A DNA stretch of 64,000 bases. It comes from G965220075 sp965220075 (GTDB lineage Bacteria > Chloroflexota > UBA11872). The notes beneath the pieces are model-generated. The model did no database searches. It had not been told where the DNA came from and saw only the letters and a list, made by a program, of their open reading frames with translations. This document shows, in pieces, positions 36,406 to 46,457 of this stretch (positions are counted from its first letter, which is position 1; every line of letters starts with the position of its first letter). The DNA lies in assembly GCA_965220075.1 (NCBI GenBank), contig OZ244806.1, positions 496,001-560,000 of the forward strand, written 5' to 3'. Made by a program: the position numbers and the translations under genes.

Positions 36406-36584
36406 CGCCGCCAGCCTCCGTCCTGCCCAGTGCCCGCGAGTCCGGCGCCTACCTGGAGCGCTGCCCGCCAAAGAGACTACTCCGCGGGCCGCACGGTGAG
36501 TATAGCCACGCCGCTCCCGCGCCCGCTGGACCGCGCGCCTTGGCAGGCAGGGGATTGCGCCCGCGCGGCGGTACCATAGCTGCA

Positions 36585-37328
36585 ATGCAAGCATTGGTTC
36601 TCGCGGCTGGATGGGCCACCCGGCTGGGCGATCTCGCTCGCGGCGCGCCCAAGCACCTGCTCCCAATCGGGGACCGTTACTGTATCGATTTCGTATTTGA
36701 CCGTCTGGAAGCCTTGCCTCAGCTCGACCGGATTCATCTCATCACCCACGATGTCCACTTCCCCCGATTCACCAACTGGTCGGCCGCGCGTAAGGGCCGC
36801 GTGCCGGTCAGCCTGCACAGCGACGGCACGGACTCCGAGGCAACCAAGCTCGGCACGATTGGCGACATTCAGTACTTCCTCGCCAGCGTGAAGCCGCGTG
36901 ACGACCTCCTCATCGTGGCGGGTGACAACCTTTTCGACTTCGACATCGGGCCCGTGGCCGAGCGTGCCCGCCGCGAGCCGGTCGTTGGACTCTTCGACGT
37001 GGGGTCCACGGCGCTGGCCACGCGCTACGGGGTGGTGGAGCTCGATGCTGACGGCTACATCGTGTCTTTCGAGGAGAAGCCGTCCAATCCCCGCAGCTCC
37101 CTTGTGGCCACCACCATCTACGGGTTGCCGCGGGCGCACTTGGGCGATGTGCAGGCTTATCTGGACGCCGGCGGCGAGGCCGACAAGCTCGGATCGCTGA
37201 TGGAGTGGCTCCACACGCGCAGACGCGTGGCCGGACATGTCTTTCGCGGCCGCTGGTTCGATGTCGGCAGTCCCGACGAATACGCCCGCGCGCAGGCGGC
37301 ATTCGGCCATATGGCCCCCACGGTATGA
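36585..37328 (+). CDS. Sugar-1-phosphate nucleotidyltransferase-like protein
   Basis: Begins MQALVLAAGWATRLGDLARGAPKHLLPIGDR, the nucleotide-binding signature (G-x-G-T-R-L variant followed by PK.LLPI) of the NTP_transferase family, with the metal-binding DDLLIVAGDNLFDFD and the product-site VVSFEEKPSNP and RWFDVGSPDEYARA. It resembles glucose-1-phosphate thymidylyl/uridylyltransferases. Length 247 aa, catalytic domain only. ATG 36585 is taken as start. It likely supplies a nucleotide sugar to the glycosylation genes in this window. Confidence 0.85.
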   Translation: MQALVLAAGWATRLGDLARGAPKHLLPIGDRYCIDFVFDRLEALPQLDRIHLITHDVHFPRFTNWSAARKGRVPVSLHSDGTDSEATKLGTIGDIQYFLASVKPRDDLLIVAGDNLFDFDIGPVAERARREPVVGLFDVGSTALATRYGVVELDADGYIVSFEEKPSNPRSSLVATTIYGLPRAHLGDVQAYLDAGGEADKLGSLMEWLHTRRRVAGHVFRGRWFDVGSPDEYARAQAAFGHMAPTV

Positions 37329-37352
37329 CGAACACTCGCGGCGAGCGCTGAC

Positions 37353-37904
37353 TTGGATTTCCTGCTCGCCGGCGTTCTGGGCGCGTCCGCCGGACTCAAT
37401 CCCTACGTCACCCTGGCCATAACCGCGCTCGTGGCTTGGCGGCGCCCCGGCCTGCTGACCGTCAGTGAGCCGTTTGAGTTCGTTGCCACCATCACGGTGT
37501 TTGTCGTAGCGCTGCTGCTTCTGCCTATCGATCTCTTCGCCGACAAGCTCCCGGCAAGCGGCGGTCTGATGGACCGGGCCGGCTGGATCCTGCGTCCGGC
37601 GGCTGGCGGAATCGTCGGCGGCGCGGTCATCGCTGCCGCGGGTCCCACCGTGATAGCGGGGCTGGCCTTGGGCGCCATAGCCGCCGCCGCGGTGCACGGT
37701 CTGCGCCTGCGCGTGCGGGATCGGGTTCAGGGGCGTCTGCTGGGATTCGGCCGCATCGTCTTTGGCGCCTATGGCGACCTGGCCAGCGGGATGCTCGCTC
37801 TGCTGGCGATCTTGTCCCCGCCGTTGGGCGCCGCGCTCGCCGCCCTGATCCTCGGCGCCGCCGCGTTGGTGGACCGGCGCTGGGGTGTCTCAGAGTCTCG
37901 CTAA
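37353..37904 (+). CDS. DUF4126-family membrane protein
   Basis: 183 aa with about five hydrophobic, Gly/Ala-rich segments. The N-terminus LLAGVLGASAGLNPYVTLAITALVAW and the central GWILRPAAGGIVGGAVIAA match the DUF4126 family. Function unknown. TTG start at 37353 has only a weak ribosome binding site; it follows the nucleotidyltransferase gene by 24 nt and is probably cotranscribed. Confidence 0.75.
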   Translation: MDFLLAGVLGASAGLNPYVTLAITALVAWRRPGLLTVSEPFEFVATITVFVVALLLLPIDLFADKLPASGGLMDRAGWILRPAAGGIVGGAVIAAAGPTVIAGLALGAIAAAAVHGLRLRVRDRVQGRLLGFGRIVFGAYGDLASGMLALLAILSPPLGAALAALILGAAALVDRRWGVSESR

Positions 37905-37917
37905 AGCCGCCCCGGCC

Positions 37918-39297
<1,380 letters not shown>

Positions 39298-39569
39298 GCT
39301 CGTAGTAGCTCGCGATCACGTCAAGGAACGCTTTCCGCACAGAGGGTATCTTCGTTGCTCAACGGCAGGTTTGTGGCCGCTGCCCGAGACACTGGGATGC
39401 CGCCGCGCAGGATACGCGTCAACAGGCCGGCCGGAAACCGGCCGCTCGCCTCCCGGGCGAAGCGCGGCGCCGGGCGCGCCGCCAAACGGGTTGCCGTGCG
39501 GGCCGTGGCTCATACGCGGGGAGTCGCCGCCGCGCCCGCGCCGATTCCTAACCGGTGGAACCGGCGGCC

Positions 39570-40589
39570 GTGAACCTGCCCGACGGCAAACTGCCCGCCG
39601 GCATGCTGCGGGCTTTCCTAGCCTCGTTTCCCGCCCCGCACGAGTCCGTGCTGGTAGGCGGGGCGGTGGGCGAGGACGCCGCCGTGATCGACCTGGGCGG
39701 GCCGGAGCTGCTGGTCGCCACGACCGACCCGATTACCTTCGCCGGCGCTGACGTGGGGCGTTATCTGCTGGCCGTAAACGGCAACGACCTGGCCACCACC
39801 GGCGCCCTCCCGCGCTGGCTGCTGGCCACCGTCCTGCTGCCCTCGGGAGTGTCGCCCCGGGAGGCCGCGCCCGTTCTCGAGAGCCTTCGCGCGGCCTGCT
39901 CGCAGGCGCGTGTCGATCTCGTAGGCGGTCACACCGAGGTGACGCCCGGCGTAGCGCGCACGATTGTCGTCGGCTGTCTGCTGGGGACCGTGGCCCGGGA
40001 CCGGCTTATCAGCACCGCGGGCGCGCGCGTGGGGGATGCCCTGCTTCTCACGGCCGGCGTCGCCATCGAGGGCACCGCAATCCTGGCCACCGAGCACGCG
40101 CCCGCATTGCGAGCCGCGGGTCTGGCCGCCGCGGATATCGAGCGCGCGGCCGGCTGGCTGGACCAGCCCGGCATATCGGTGCTGCCCGCCGCTCGCGCGC
40201 TGCACTCCACCGGCGCGGTTCACGCTCTGCACGATCCCACCGAGGGCGGGCTGGCGACGGCCCTGCATGAGCTCGCCGAGGCGGCCGGAGTTGGGCTGGA
40301 GGTCCGGCGCGACGCCGTGCCGGTGCTGCCCGAGTGCGAGCGCATCTGCGCGGCGCTCGGGCTCGACCCGTTGGGACTGCTGGCCTCGGGCGCCCTGTTG
40401 GCCGCACTGGACCCGGCCGAGGCGCCGTCCGCCCTCCAGCGCCTCGATCAGGCCGGGATCGCGGCCGCCGTTATCGGTCGCATCGTGCCCCGCCGCCAGG
40501 ACCTCACGGCTCTGGAACGCGGCGGGCGCGCGCCGCTTCCCGTCTTCGATCGCGACGAGCTGGCCCGGTTCCTTGAAACGCGCGGCTAG
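39570..40589 (+). CDS. AIR synthase-related (PurM/HypE-like) protein
   Basis: Two-domain PurM-fold ATP-dependent enzyme. Signature segments: LPDGKLPAGMLRAFL at the start, VGEDAAVIDLGGPELLVATTDPITFAGADVGRYLLAVNGNDLATTGA, VGGHTEVT, and the C-terminal HDPTEGGLATALHELAEAAGVG. It is closest to the HypE-like branch of unknown substrate; it lacks the Cys/Sec loop of SelD, so it is not selenophosphate synthetase. GTG 39570 fits the family N-terminus; a GTG at 39555 is also in frame. No hydrogenase genes are nearby. Confidence 0.8.
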   Translation: MNLPDGKLPAGMLRAFLASFPAPHESVLVGGAVGEDAAVIDLGGPELLVATTDPITFAGADVGRYLLAVNGNDLATTGALPRWLLATVLLPSGVSPREAAPVLESLRAACSQARVDLVGGHTEVTPGVARTIVVGCLLGTVARDRLISTAGARVGDALLLTAGVAIEGTAILATEHAPALRAAGLAAADIERAAGWLDQPGISVLPAARALHSTGAVHALHDPTEGGLATALHELAEAAGVGLEVRRDAVPVLPECERICAALGLDPLGLLASGALLAALDPAEAPSALQRLDQAGIAAAVIGRIVPRRQDLTALERGGRAPLPVFDRDELARFLETRG

Positions 40590-40646
40590 CGACGCGTTAA
40601 CATCGAAACCGCAACACGCGGTCGTCGTGCTCGCCCGGCGCCGTAT

Positions 40647-41726
40647 TTGAACACCCGCGACAGCGAGGTGCCCGTGCCCGCCTCCGCCATCGAGCTGCGC
40701 AGCGACACTATGACCCAGCCGACCACGGCTATGCGCCGCGCCATGGCGGCCGCCGAGGTGGGAGACGATGTCTTCGGTGAAGACCCCACCATGAATGCCC
40801 TGGAAGAGCGCGTGGCCGCGCTCTTCCAGACTGAGGCCGCCCTCTTCATAAGCAGCGGAACCCAGGGAAATCTGTGCGCCCTGCTCACTCACTGCCGGCC
40901 GCGCCAGGAGGTCGTAGCCTCCGCCGGCTGCCACGTCACCGAGTGGGAGGTCGGGGGCTGGGCCTCCCTGGCGGGGGTCACCATGCGTACCGTCGAGGCG
41001 CCGCGCGGGATCTTGACCGCCGATCTCATTCACGCCGCCGTCAATCCGCCCGACATCCACATGACGGGGTCGCATCTGGTTTGGGTCGAGAACACCCATA
41101 ACGGCGGCGGCGGCGCCTGCGTCTCGCCGGCCGCCATGCGGGAGATCGCGGCCGCCGCCAGCGCGCACGGTATGCGGGTCCACGTGGACGGCGCGCGCAT
41201 CTTCAACGCGGCCGCCGCTCTGGGCGTATCGGTTGCCGACCTGGCGGCGGACGCCGACAGCGTGCAGTTCTGCTTGTCCAAGAGCCTGGGTGCGCCGGTC
41301 GGCTCAATGCTCGTGGGTCCGCGCGAGTTCATCGCGGAGGCGCGCCGCGTTCGCAAGATGCTCGGCGGCGGCATGCGGCAAGCCGGCGTGCTGGCGGCTG
41401 CCGCGCTCACGGCGCTTGAGGAGATCCCGCCCAAGCTGTCCCGGGATCACGCCAACGCCCGCCTGCTGGCCGAGCTGCTCAGCGACACGCCGGGTCTGCG
41501 GATTGACCCGACTGAAGTAGAGACCAACATCGTCTTTTGGGACGTCGAGCCGCGGCTGGGCAGCGCGGAAGAGTTTGCGGCCCGCTTGGCGGAGCGCGGC
41601 GTGAGGGTGGTGGGTTTCACAGGCACGCCGCGCTGCCGCGCCGTCACACACCATCAGGTAAGCGCCGAAGAGGTGCGTCGGGCCGGCGAGATCATTCACG
41701 ATCTCGCTCTCGAGCTGGCCGCCTGA
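40647..41726 (+). CDS. ltaE: Low-specificity threonine aldolase
   Basis: PLP-dependent enzyme cleaving L-threonine (or allo-threonine) to glycine and acetaldehyde. LRSDTMTQPTTAMRRAM, EVGDDVFGEDPTMNALEE, ENTHNGGGGACVSP, HVDGARIFNAA and the PLP-lysine motif CLSKSLGAPVGSMLVG are all typical. Length about 353-359 aa. The frame opens with TTG at 40647; a GTG at 40668 is an alternative start just before the conserved region. Confidence 0.92.
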   Translation: MNTRDSEVPVPASAIELRSDTMTQPTTAMRRAMAAAEVGDDVFGEDPTMNALEERVAALFQTEAALFISSGTQGNLCALLTHCRPRQEVVASAGCHVTEWEVGGWASLAGVTMRTVEAPRGILTADLIHAAVNPPDIHMTGSHLVWVENTHNGGGGACVSPAAMREIAAAASAHGMRVHVDGARIFNAAAALGVSVADLAADADSVQFCLSKSLGAPVGSMLVGPREFIAEARRVRKMLGGGMRQAGVLAAAALTALEEIPPKLSRDHANARLLAELLSDTPGLRIDPTEVETNIVFWDVEPRLGSAEEFAARLAERGVRVVGFTGTPRCRAVTHHQVSAEEVRRAGEIIHDLALELAA

Positions 41727-41731
41727 CTCCC

Positions 41732-42754
41732 ATGCGGGTGCTGGCGACTGGCGCCACCGGAGACGTCGGGCCGGCCGTCGTTCGCGGCCTCATTGGCCAG
41801 GACCACGCCGTGCGAGTGCTGGTGCGCCCGGAGAGCGATCGGGAGAATCTCGTCGGGCTGAACGTGGACTTCGTGGTGGGTGACGTCACCCAGCCCGACA
41901 CGCTGAGGTCAGCCCTGGATTCCATCGACGGCGTCGTGCACATGGCGGGCCTGCACGACACCTGGGCGCCGCGCGCCCGCCAGTTCTTCGACGTGAACGC
42001 GCTCGGGTCCATCAATGTCCGCGAGGCCGCGGCGCGCGCCGGCGTCGAGCGCCTGCTCTTCGTGAGCAGCGGCGCCACGATCGGCGAGCGCCGCCGCGAG
42101 ACCGGCACCGAGCAGTCCGCGCGGCGCGGCTACGTGTTGAGCGACTACGAGGCCTCCAAGCTCGACGCCGAGGAGGCGCTGCTGGCGGCCTCTCCTCCGC
42201 CGGAGATCGTGATCGTAAATCCGGCAACTGTGTACGGTCTCACCGGCCGGACCGGCCTGTCCCACGCCATCGTGTCGGCCGTCTCCGGTCGCCTGAGCGT
42301 GTCTATCGGTGCCGTGTCGGCGTTCGTTTACATCGACGATTTCGCCGCCGGCGTGGTTGCGGCCTTGACGCGCGGCCGTCCCGGTGAGCGCTACATCCTG
42401 GCGGGCCAGAACCTGTCGCGTCTCGAGCTGCTGCGACGCGCCGTGGCGCTGGTGGGTTCCCGGCGCCCCATTCGGCCCGCGTCCGCCTCGACCTGGCGGG
42501 CGCTCAGCTTCGTCTACGCGTTCCAGAGCTGGATCACGCGGCGCCGTCCGCCGGTCTCGCGCGACGCGGTCCGGATCGCCCTGCACGGCAGCCGCCTGGA
42601 CGGTGGCAAGGCCGCGCGCGAGCTCGATATCGCATACACACGACTGGATGACGGACTACGCGCCACGCTGACCGCCTTGCACGCCGAGGGCCGGATAGAG
42701 GAGCCGCCGCTGGAGGGAATCGCCGGTCTGGGAGATCACCCTTTTGGACGTTGA
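41732..42754 (+). CDS. NAD-dependent epimerase/dehydratase (extended SDR)
   Basis: ATG 41732 opens MRVLATGATGDVGPAVVRGL, the Rossmann GxxGxxG motif. The acidic/Arg second strand VRVLVRPESDRENL is like atypical SDRs using NADP. The central VHMAGLHDTW and LFVSSGATIG follow, then the YVLSDYEASK region in which Y...K supplies the catalytic pair, and NPATVYGL. It resembles dihydroflavonol-reductase or 3-beta-HSD-like SDRs. It starts 5 nt after the aldolase and its end overlaps the next gene by 11 nt, so all three are probably one operon. Confidence 0.82.
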   Translation: MRVLATGATGDVGPAVVRGLIGQDHAVRVLVRPESDRENLVGLNVDFVVGDVTQPDTLRSALDSIDGVVHMAGLHDTWAPRARQFFDVNALGSINVREAAARAGVERLLFVSSGATIGERRRETGTEQSARRGYVLSDYEASKLDAEEALLAASPPPEIVIVNPATVYGLTGRTGLSHAIVSAVSGRLSVSIGAVSAFVYIDDFAAGVVAALTRGRPGERYILAGQNLSRLELLRRAVALVGSRRPIRPASASTWRALSFVYAFQSWITRRRPPVSRDAVRIALHGSRLDGGKAARELDIAYTRLDDGLRATLTALHAEGRIEEPPLEGIAGLGDHPFGR

Positions 42755-43427
42755 GGCCGAAACTCGCGCCTACTATCGCGCCCGCGCCGCCGAGTATGAG
42801 CAGTGGTACACGCGCACCGGCCGCTACGCGCGCGGTCCCGCGGAGGACGCCGCCTGGCGCCGGGACCTCCGGGCGGCCGAGGACTTCGTGCGGCCGCTGC
42901 GCGGCCAGCGTGTCTTCGAGATCGCTTGCGGCACCGGCTGGTGGACCCGCCGTCTGGCCATGACGAATCGGGTAACTGCCTCCGACCACGCCGCCGAGAC
43001 ACTGGCGGAGGCCCGTGCCAGCGACCCGCCCGGCGCGACGCTGCCGCGATGTCGGGCCGACGCCTATCGTCTGCCGCTGCCGGCCAGCAGCTTTGACGCC
43101 GCCTTCTTCGGGTTCTGGTTGAGCCATGTGCCGGTGCCGCGCGCCGCCGAGTTCATGCGCGAGGCTGCCCGCATCGTGCGGCCCGGCGGTCATCTCTGGT
43201 TGGTCGACTCGCGTCAGGACCCCAGCCACGGAGCACGTGATCAATCCACGCTGGGAAGCCGCGTCCAGGCGCAGCGGCGCCGCCTGAATGACGGGCGCGA
43301 GTTCCGCGTGTGGAAGGTCTACTGGTCGCCCGCCGACCTCCGCTTCCTCTTCGGATTGGTTTGCCGCGACGTCGAAATCCACCTGACCGACCGCTTTTTC
43401 AGCCTGGCGCGCGGCGCGGTGGTCTGA
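42744..43427 (+). CDS. Class I SAM-dependent methyltransferase
   Basis: Motif I VFEIACGTGWWTRRLA, motif II region with the acidic SDHAAETL, and post-motifs RADAYRLPLPASSFDAAFFGFWLSHV and AARIVRPGGHLWLVDS identify the fold. Length 227 aa. TTG start at 42744 lies inside the end of the epimerase gene. Substrate unknown; AYYRARAAEYEQWY at the N-terminus is common among small-molecule methyltransferases. Confidence 0.82.
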   Translation: MDVEAETRAYYRARAAEYEQWYTRTGRYARGPAEDAAWRRDLRAAEDFVRPLRGQRVFEIACGTGWWTRRLAMTNRVTASDHAAETLAEARASDPPGATLPRCRADAYRLPLPASSFDAAFFGFWLSHVPVPRAAEFMREAARIVRPGGHLWLVDSRQDPSHGARDQSTLGSRVQAQRRRLNDGREFRVWKVYWSPADLRFLFGLVCRDVEIHLTDRFFSLARGAVV

Positions 43428-43459
43428 GGATCACTCAGGCGCGGCCGGCCGATCGACGT

Positions 43460-43750
43460 TCAGACGCGCTTGGCTGCGGCCGCCTCGATTTCGGCCAGCA
43501 ACCCGAAGTCTTTTTCGGTCACGCCGCCCTGGTCGTGGGTGGACAGCGTGAAGGTGATGCGCCGGTAGTTGATGAACATGTCCGGATGGTGATCCGCCGC
43601 TTCCGCCGGACCGGCCACGTCGTTGACCAGCCCGACCACGTCCATGAAGCCTTCCAGCTCGAACTTCTTGACCAGCGCGTTTTCGCGCAGCTCCCAACCG
43701 GGATGATTCCGAATTCGGTTGCGAATCTCTGTCTCGCTCAGCACAGCCAT
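43460..43750 (-). CDS. phhB: 4a-hydroxytetrahydrobiopterin dehydratase (PCD/DCoH)
   Basis: 96-aa protein with the pterin-binding motif AADHHPDMFINYRRITFTLSTHD. It dehydrates the 4a-carbinolamine formed by aromatic amino acid hydroxylases; in bacteria without such enzymes it may act in molybdopterin or folate metabolism. ATG 43750 with AGGAGG 7 nt upstream decides the start. Confidence 0.93.
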   Translation of the reverse strand: MAVLSETEIRNRIRNHPGWELRENALVKKFELEGFMDVVGLVNDVAGPAEAADHHPDMFINYRRITFTLSTHDQGGVTEKDFGLLAEIEAAAAKRV

Positions 43751-43907
43751 TTGCCAACCTCCTACTCTGACCGCATATGAGTTTGGCGAGCCGCAGCCAC
43801 TCCGCACAAGTCGGCGCGGACGTTCGCGCCGCTTATAATTGCGCCCCTGTGCTGGCGACCTCACGGCCGCACGCGGCGGCCTCCAATACTGTTCCGTCCC
43901 CCCGGGC

Positions 43908-44867
43908 GTGAGAGTTCTCATAACCGGCGCCGCCGGCATGTACGGCATCACGCTAATCCGCCGCTTGCTGCGCGACGAACCGGCGGCGTCAATCGTGGCG
44001 GTGGACGATTTCTCGCGCAGCTACCCGGGCGGCGAGCCGCTTACCGCCGAGGCTGAGCGCAGCGGGCGCATCCAGGTCCTGCGAAGTGACTACGCGGATA
44101 TCTCCAGCGCCGACATCGACCGGCTGGCCCTACAGGCCGTGGTTCACTTCGCCGCGCGCATCTCCGTGCCGGAGTCCATGCGGGACCCGCACGGCTACTT
44201 CCAAAACAACGAAGCCGGGACCTTCCGGTTCGCGCATGCCGTAGCCGGTGCGCGCCGGCCCCCATTGCTCGTCTACGCCTCCTCGCCCGAGGTTTATGGG
44301 GCCCCCGTGCGGGTTCCCATGGACGAAGATCACCCCCTGCATCCGCGCACCGTGTACGCGGTCAGCAAGGCCGCGGGCGAGATGCACTGTCTCGCCCTAC
44401 ACCGATGGTGGGGACATCCGGTCGTGATCCTGCGTAACTTCAACACGTACGGCCCCCACCAGAACCTGGCGGGCTACCCGGCGGTCATCCCGACCTTCAT
44501 CCAGCGCGCCTTGCGCGGCGAGCCGCTCCGTCTCGAGGGCGGCGGAGCGCAGACGCGCGACTTCGTCTACGTGGACGACGCCGTGGACGCCTACTACCGC
44601 GTGCTCCTGAAGGGTCCTGGTCTGGCCGGCGCCGTACTCAACATCGGGACGGGCGTGCAGACATCCATCCGAACCCTTGCCGAAACGGTACGCCGCGTGA
44701 CCTCTTCGCGCAGCAGCGTCGAAGTCAGCCAGGCCCGTCTTTCGGATCTGCCCGCGCTCTGCGCCGACACCACTCGCATACGGTCGGAGCTTGGGTGGGC
44801 GCCGCGCGTCTCGCTCGAAACCGGCATCGCGCGGACCGCCGAATGGCTGCGTGCGGCGCAGGCATGA
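43908..44867 (+). CDS. NAD-dependent nucleotide-sugar epimerase/dehydratase
   Basis: Extended SDR. GTG 43908 begins VRVLITGAAGMYGITLIRRLL (GxxGxxG), followed by VVHFAARISVPESMRDPHGYF, the catalytic S and Y..K in YASSPEVYG and YAVSKAAGE, RNFNTYGPHQ and RDFVYVDDAVDAY. Similar to GalE/WbpP-type UDP-sugar epimerases. There is no ATG in frame before the motif. It overlaps the next epimerase gene by ATGA, so they form a coupled pair. Confidence 0.85.
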   Translation: MRVLITGAAGMYGITLIRRLLRDEPAASIVAVDDFSRSYPGGEPLTAEAERSGRIQVLRSDYADISSADIDRLALQAVVHFAARISVPESMRDPHGYFQNNEAGTFRFAHAVAGARRPPLLVYASSPEVYGAPVRVPMDEDHPLHPRTVYAVSKAAGEMHCLALHRWWGHPVVILRNFNTYGPHQNLAGYPAVIPTFIQRALRGEPLRLEGGGAQTRDFVYVDDAVDAYYRVLLKGPGLAGAVLNIGTGVQTSIRTLAETVRRVTSSRSSVEVSQARLSDLPALCADTTRIRSELGWAPRVSLETGIARTAEWLRAAQA

Positions 44868-45847
44868 GGACGCTGGTTACCGGCGGAGCGGGGTTTATCG
44901 GGCGGCACGTCGTCGCCGAGCTATTGCGCCGGCGCCACGAGGTGAGCGTGCTCGACGATCTCTCCCGCGCGCATCAGGGCGGCCTAGACGAGTTCGCCGG
45001 GCACGCCGCTTACTTGGGGCTTGAAACCGCCGACGTCGCCGACGCCTGCGTCGTCGAGCGCGCCGCGCGCGGCGTGGACGTGATCTTTCATCTCGCGGCC
45101 AGCGTGTCCGTGGGGACGAGCGTGCGCGACCCCAGCGCCGCCATCCGCGGCAACGTGCTCGGGGCGCTCGCCGTGCTGGAAGCGGCGCGCCGCGCCGACC
45201 TTCGTCTTGTTCACGTCAGCACCTGTCACGTCTACGCCGCCGCGGCCGCGCCGCTGGCTGAGTCGGCGCCCGCCGTTCCTGCTTCCCCCTATGCCGCGTC
45301 CAAGCTGGCCGCCGAGGAGCTGGCGCGCGCCTACCGGGCCGCCTACGGGCTGCGTCTCACCATCGTGCGCCCGTTCAACGTCTACGGCCCGTGGCAGCGC
45401 CGCGATCTCGAGGGCGGAGTAGTGGCGCGATTCATCGGCGCCGATCTCGCCGGAGAGGTAATCGAGGTCCACGGCGACGGGGAGCAGACGCGCGACTTCC
45501 TATATGTCACCGACTGCGCGCGCGGCATCGTGGACGCCGCCAGGGATGCCGCCGTCGGCACGGTGATCAACCTGGCCACCGGTATCGAGACCAGCGTGGT
45601 CGAGCTGGCTCGCCTGGTTGCCGCCCGGCCGGAGCTGATTCGGCACGTCCCTCACCCACACGCCGGGGCCGAGGTCGAGCGTTACGTCGGCGATGCGGGC
45701 GTGGCCCACCGGCTCTTGGGCTGGAAAGCGCGGATCGCTCTGACCGACGGGCTGCGCCGCACGCGCGCGTGGCTCGGATCATACGACCAGCTCGAGACCG
45801 GGCCATCTATCATGGGGGGTGCGCCCCGGCGTGTAAGCGATCCATAG
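44864..45847 (+). CDS. NAD-dependent nucleotide-sugar epimerase/dehydratase
   Basis: ATG 44864 overlaps the preceding TGA (ATGA). MRTLVTGGAGFIGRHVVAELL, VIFHLAASVSVGTSVRDP, VHVSTCHVYAAA, the YAASKLAAEE active site, VRPFNVYGPWQRRDLEGG and RDFLYVTDCARGI are standard for UDP-glucose 4-epimerase-like enzymes. The neighbour is a diverged paralogue of it, so the two may catalyse successive or alternative steps in one nucleotide-sugar pathway. Confidence 0.87.
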   Translation: MRTLVTGGAGFIGRHVVAELLRRRHEVSVLDDLSRAHQGGLDEFAGHAAYLGLETADVADACVVERAARGVDVIFHLAASVSVGTSVRDPSAAIRGNVLGALAVLEAARRADLRLVHVSTCHVYAAAAAPLAESAPAVPASPYAASKLAAEELARAYRAAYGLRLTIVRPFNVYGPWQRRDLEGGVVARFIGADLAGEVIEVHGDGEQTRDFLYVTDCARGIVDAARDAAVGTVINLATGIETSVVELARLVAARPELIRHVPHPHAGAEVERYVGDAGVAHRLLGWKARIALTDGLRRTRAWLGSYDQLETGPSIMGGAPRRVSDP

Positions 45848-45893
45848 AGGACCGCCGTGGCCGCATTCCCTTTCTGCCAGGATCGCCCGCCCC

Positions 45894-46457
45894 TTGCGCC
45901 CGCACGACGAACCGTCAGAGGAGCAGCTGGACGAGCTCATACGGGCCGCCGCGCGTCTCGACCGCGACGCCTTCGGTGAGATATACCGCGCCTTCGCTCC
46001 CAAGATCCATAGGTTCATCGCCTACCAGATCGGGGATCGGGTAACCGCCGAGGACCTGACCAACCAGGTGTTCCTGCGCGCCATGGAGGCGATCGCTCGA
46101 TACGAGCACCGCTCGGTTGGGGAGTTCACCGCCTGGCTCTTCCGAATCGCCCGAAACGTGGTCGTGGATAACTGGCGCGCCCGCAAGGACACGGTCCCGC
46201 TCGAAGAAGCCTTGGTGGCGCAGCCCGTGGACACGCTCGATTCGCACTTCGAATCGCTGGCGCGCCGCGATGAGCTGCGTCGCGGCTTGCGGCGGCTCAC
46301 CGACGATCAGCGCCTCGTGCTCACCTACCGATTCGGGCTGGGAATGAGTCATGCCGAGACGGCCCGGCTCATGGGGCGTAACGAGCCCGCCGTCCGTGCG
46401 TTGCAATTTCGAGCGATTGCGACGCTGCGCAACGTCTTGGCCGAAGAGGACGCATGA
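45894..46457 (+). CDS. ECF-type RNA polymerase sigma factor
   Basis: Region 2 (FGEIYRAFAPKIHRFIAYQIGDRVTAEDLTNQVFLRAME, FTAWLFRIARNVVVDNWRAR) and region 4 (LRRLTDDQRLVLTYRFGLGMSHAETARLMGRNEPAVRALQFRAI) are clear, with no region 1 or 3. Length 187 aa. TTG start at 45894. Its stop overlaps the ATG of the next gene (ATGA), as is typical of ECF sigma factors and their membrane regulators. Confidence 0.92.
   Translation: MRPHDEPSEEQLDELIRAAARLDRDAFGEIYRAFAPKIHRFIAYQIGDRVTAEDLTNQVFLRAMEAIARYEHRSVGEFTAWLFRIARNVVVDNWRARKDTVPLEEALVAQPVDTLDSHFESLARRDELRRGLRRLTDDQRLVLTYRFGLGMSHAETARLMGRNEPAVRALQFRAIATLRNVLAEEDA

Noticed and set aside
18352..37904. A single biosynthetic gene cluster for a surface polysaccharide
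   Set aside because: Glycosylation-type genes are scattered on both strands among repair, folate and unknown genes; no polymerase/flippase set is seen, so a single cluster cannot be supported.
39570..40589. SelD (selenophosphate synthetase) as the identity of the PurM-like gene
   Set aside because: It would suit the selenoproteins, but the Cys/Sec-containing N-terminal loop and other SelD signatures are absent; it matches the HypE-like AIR synthase branch.
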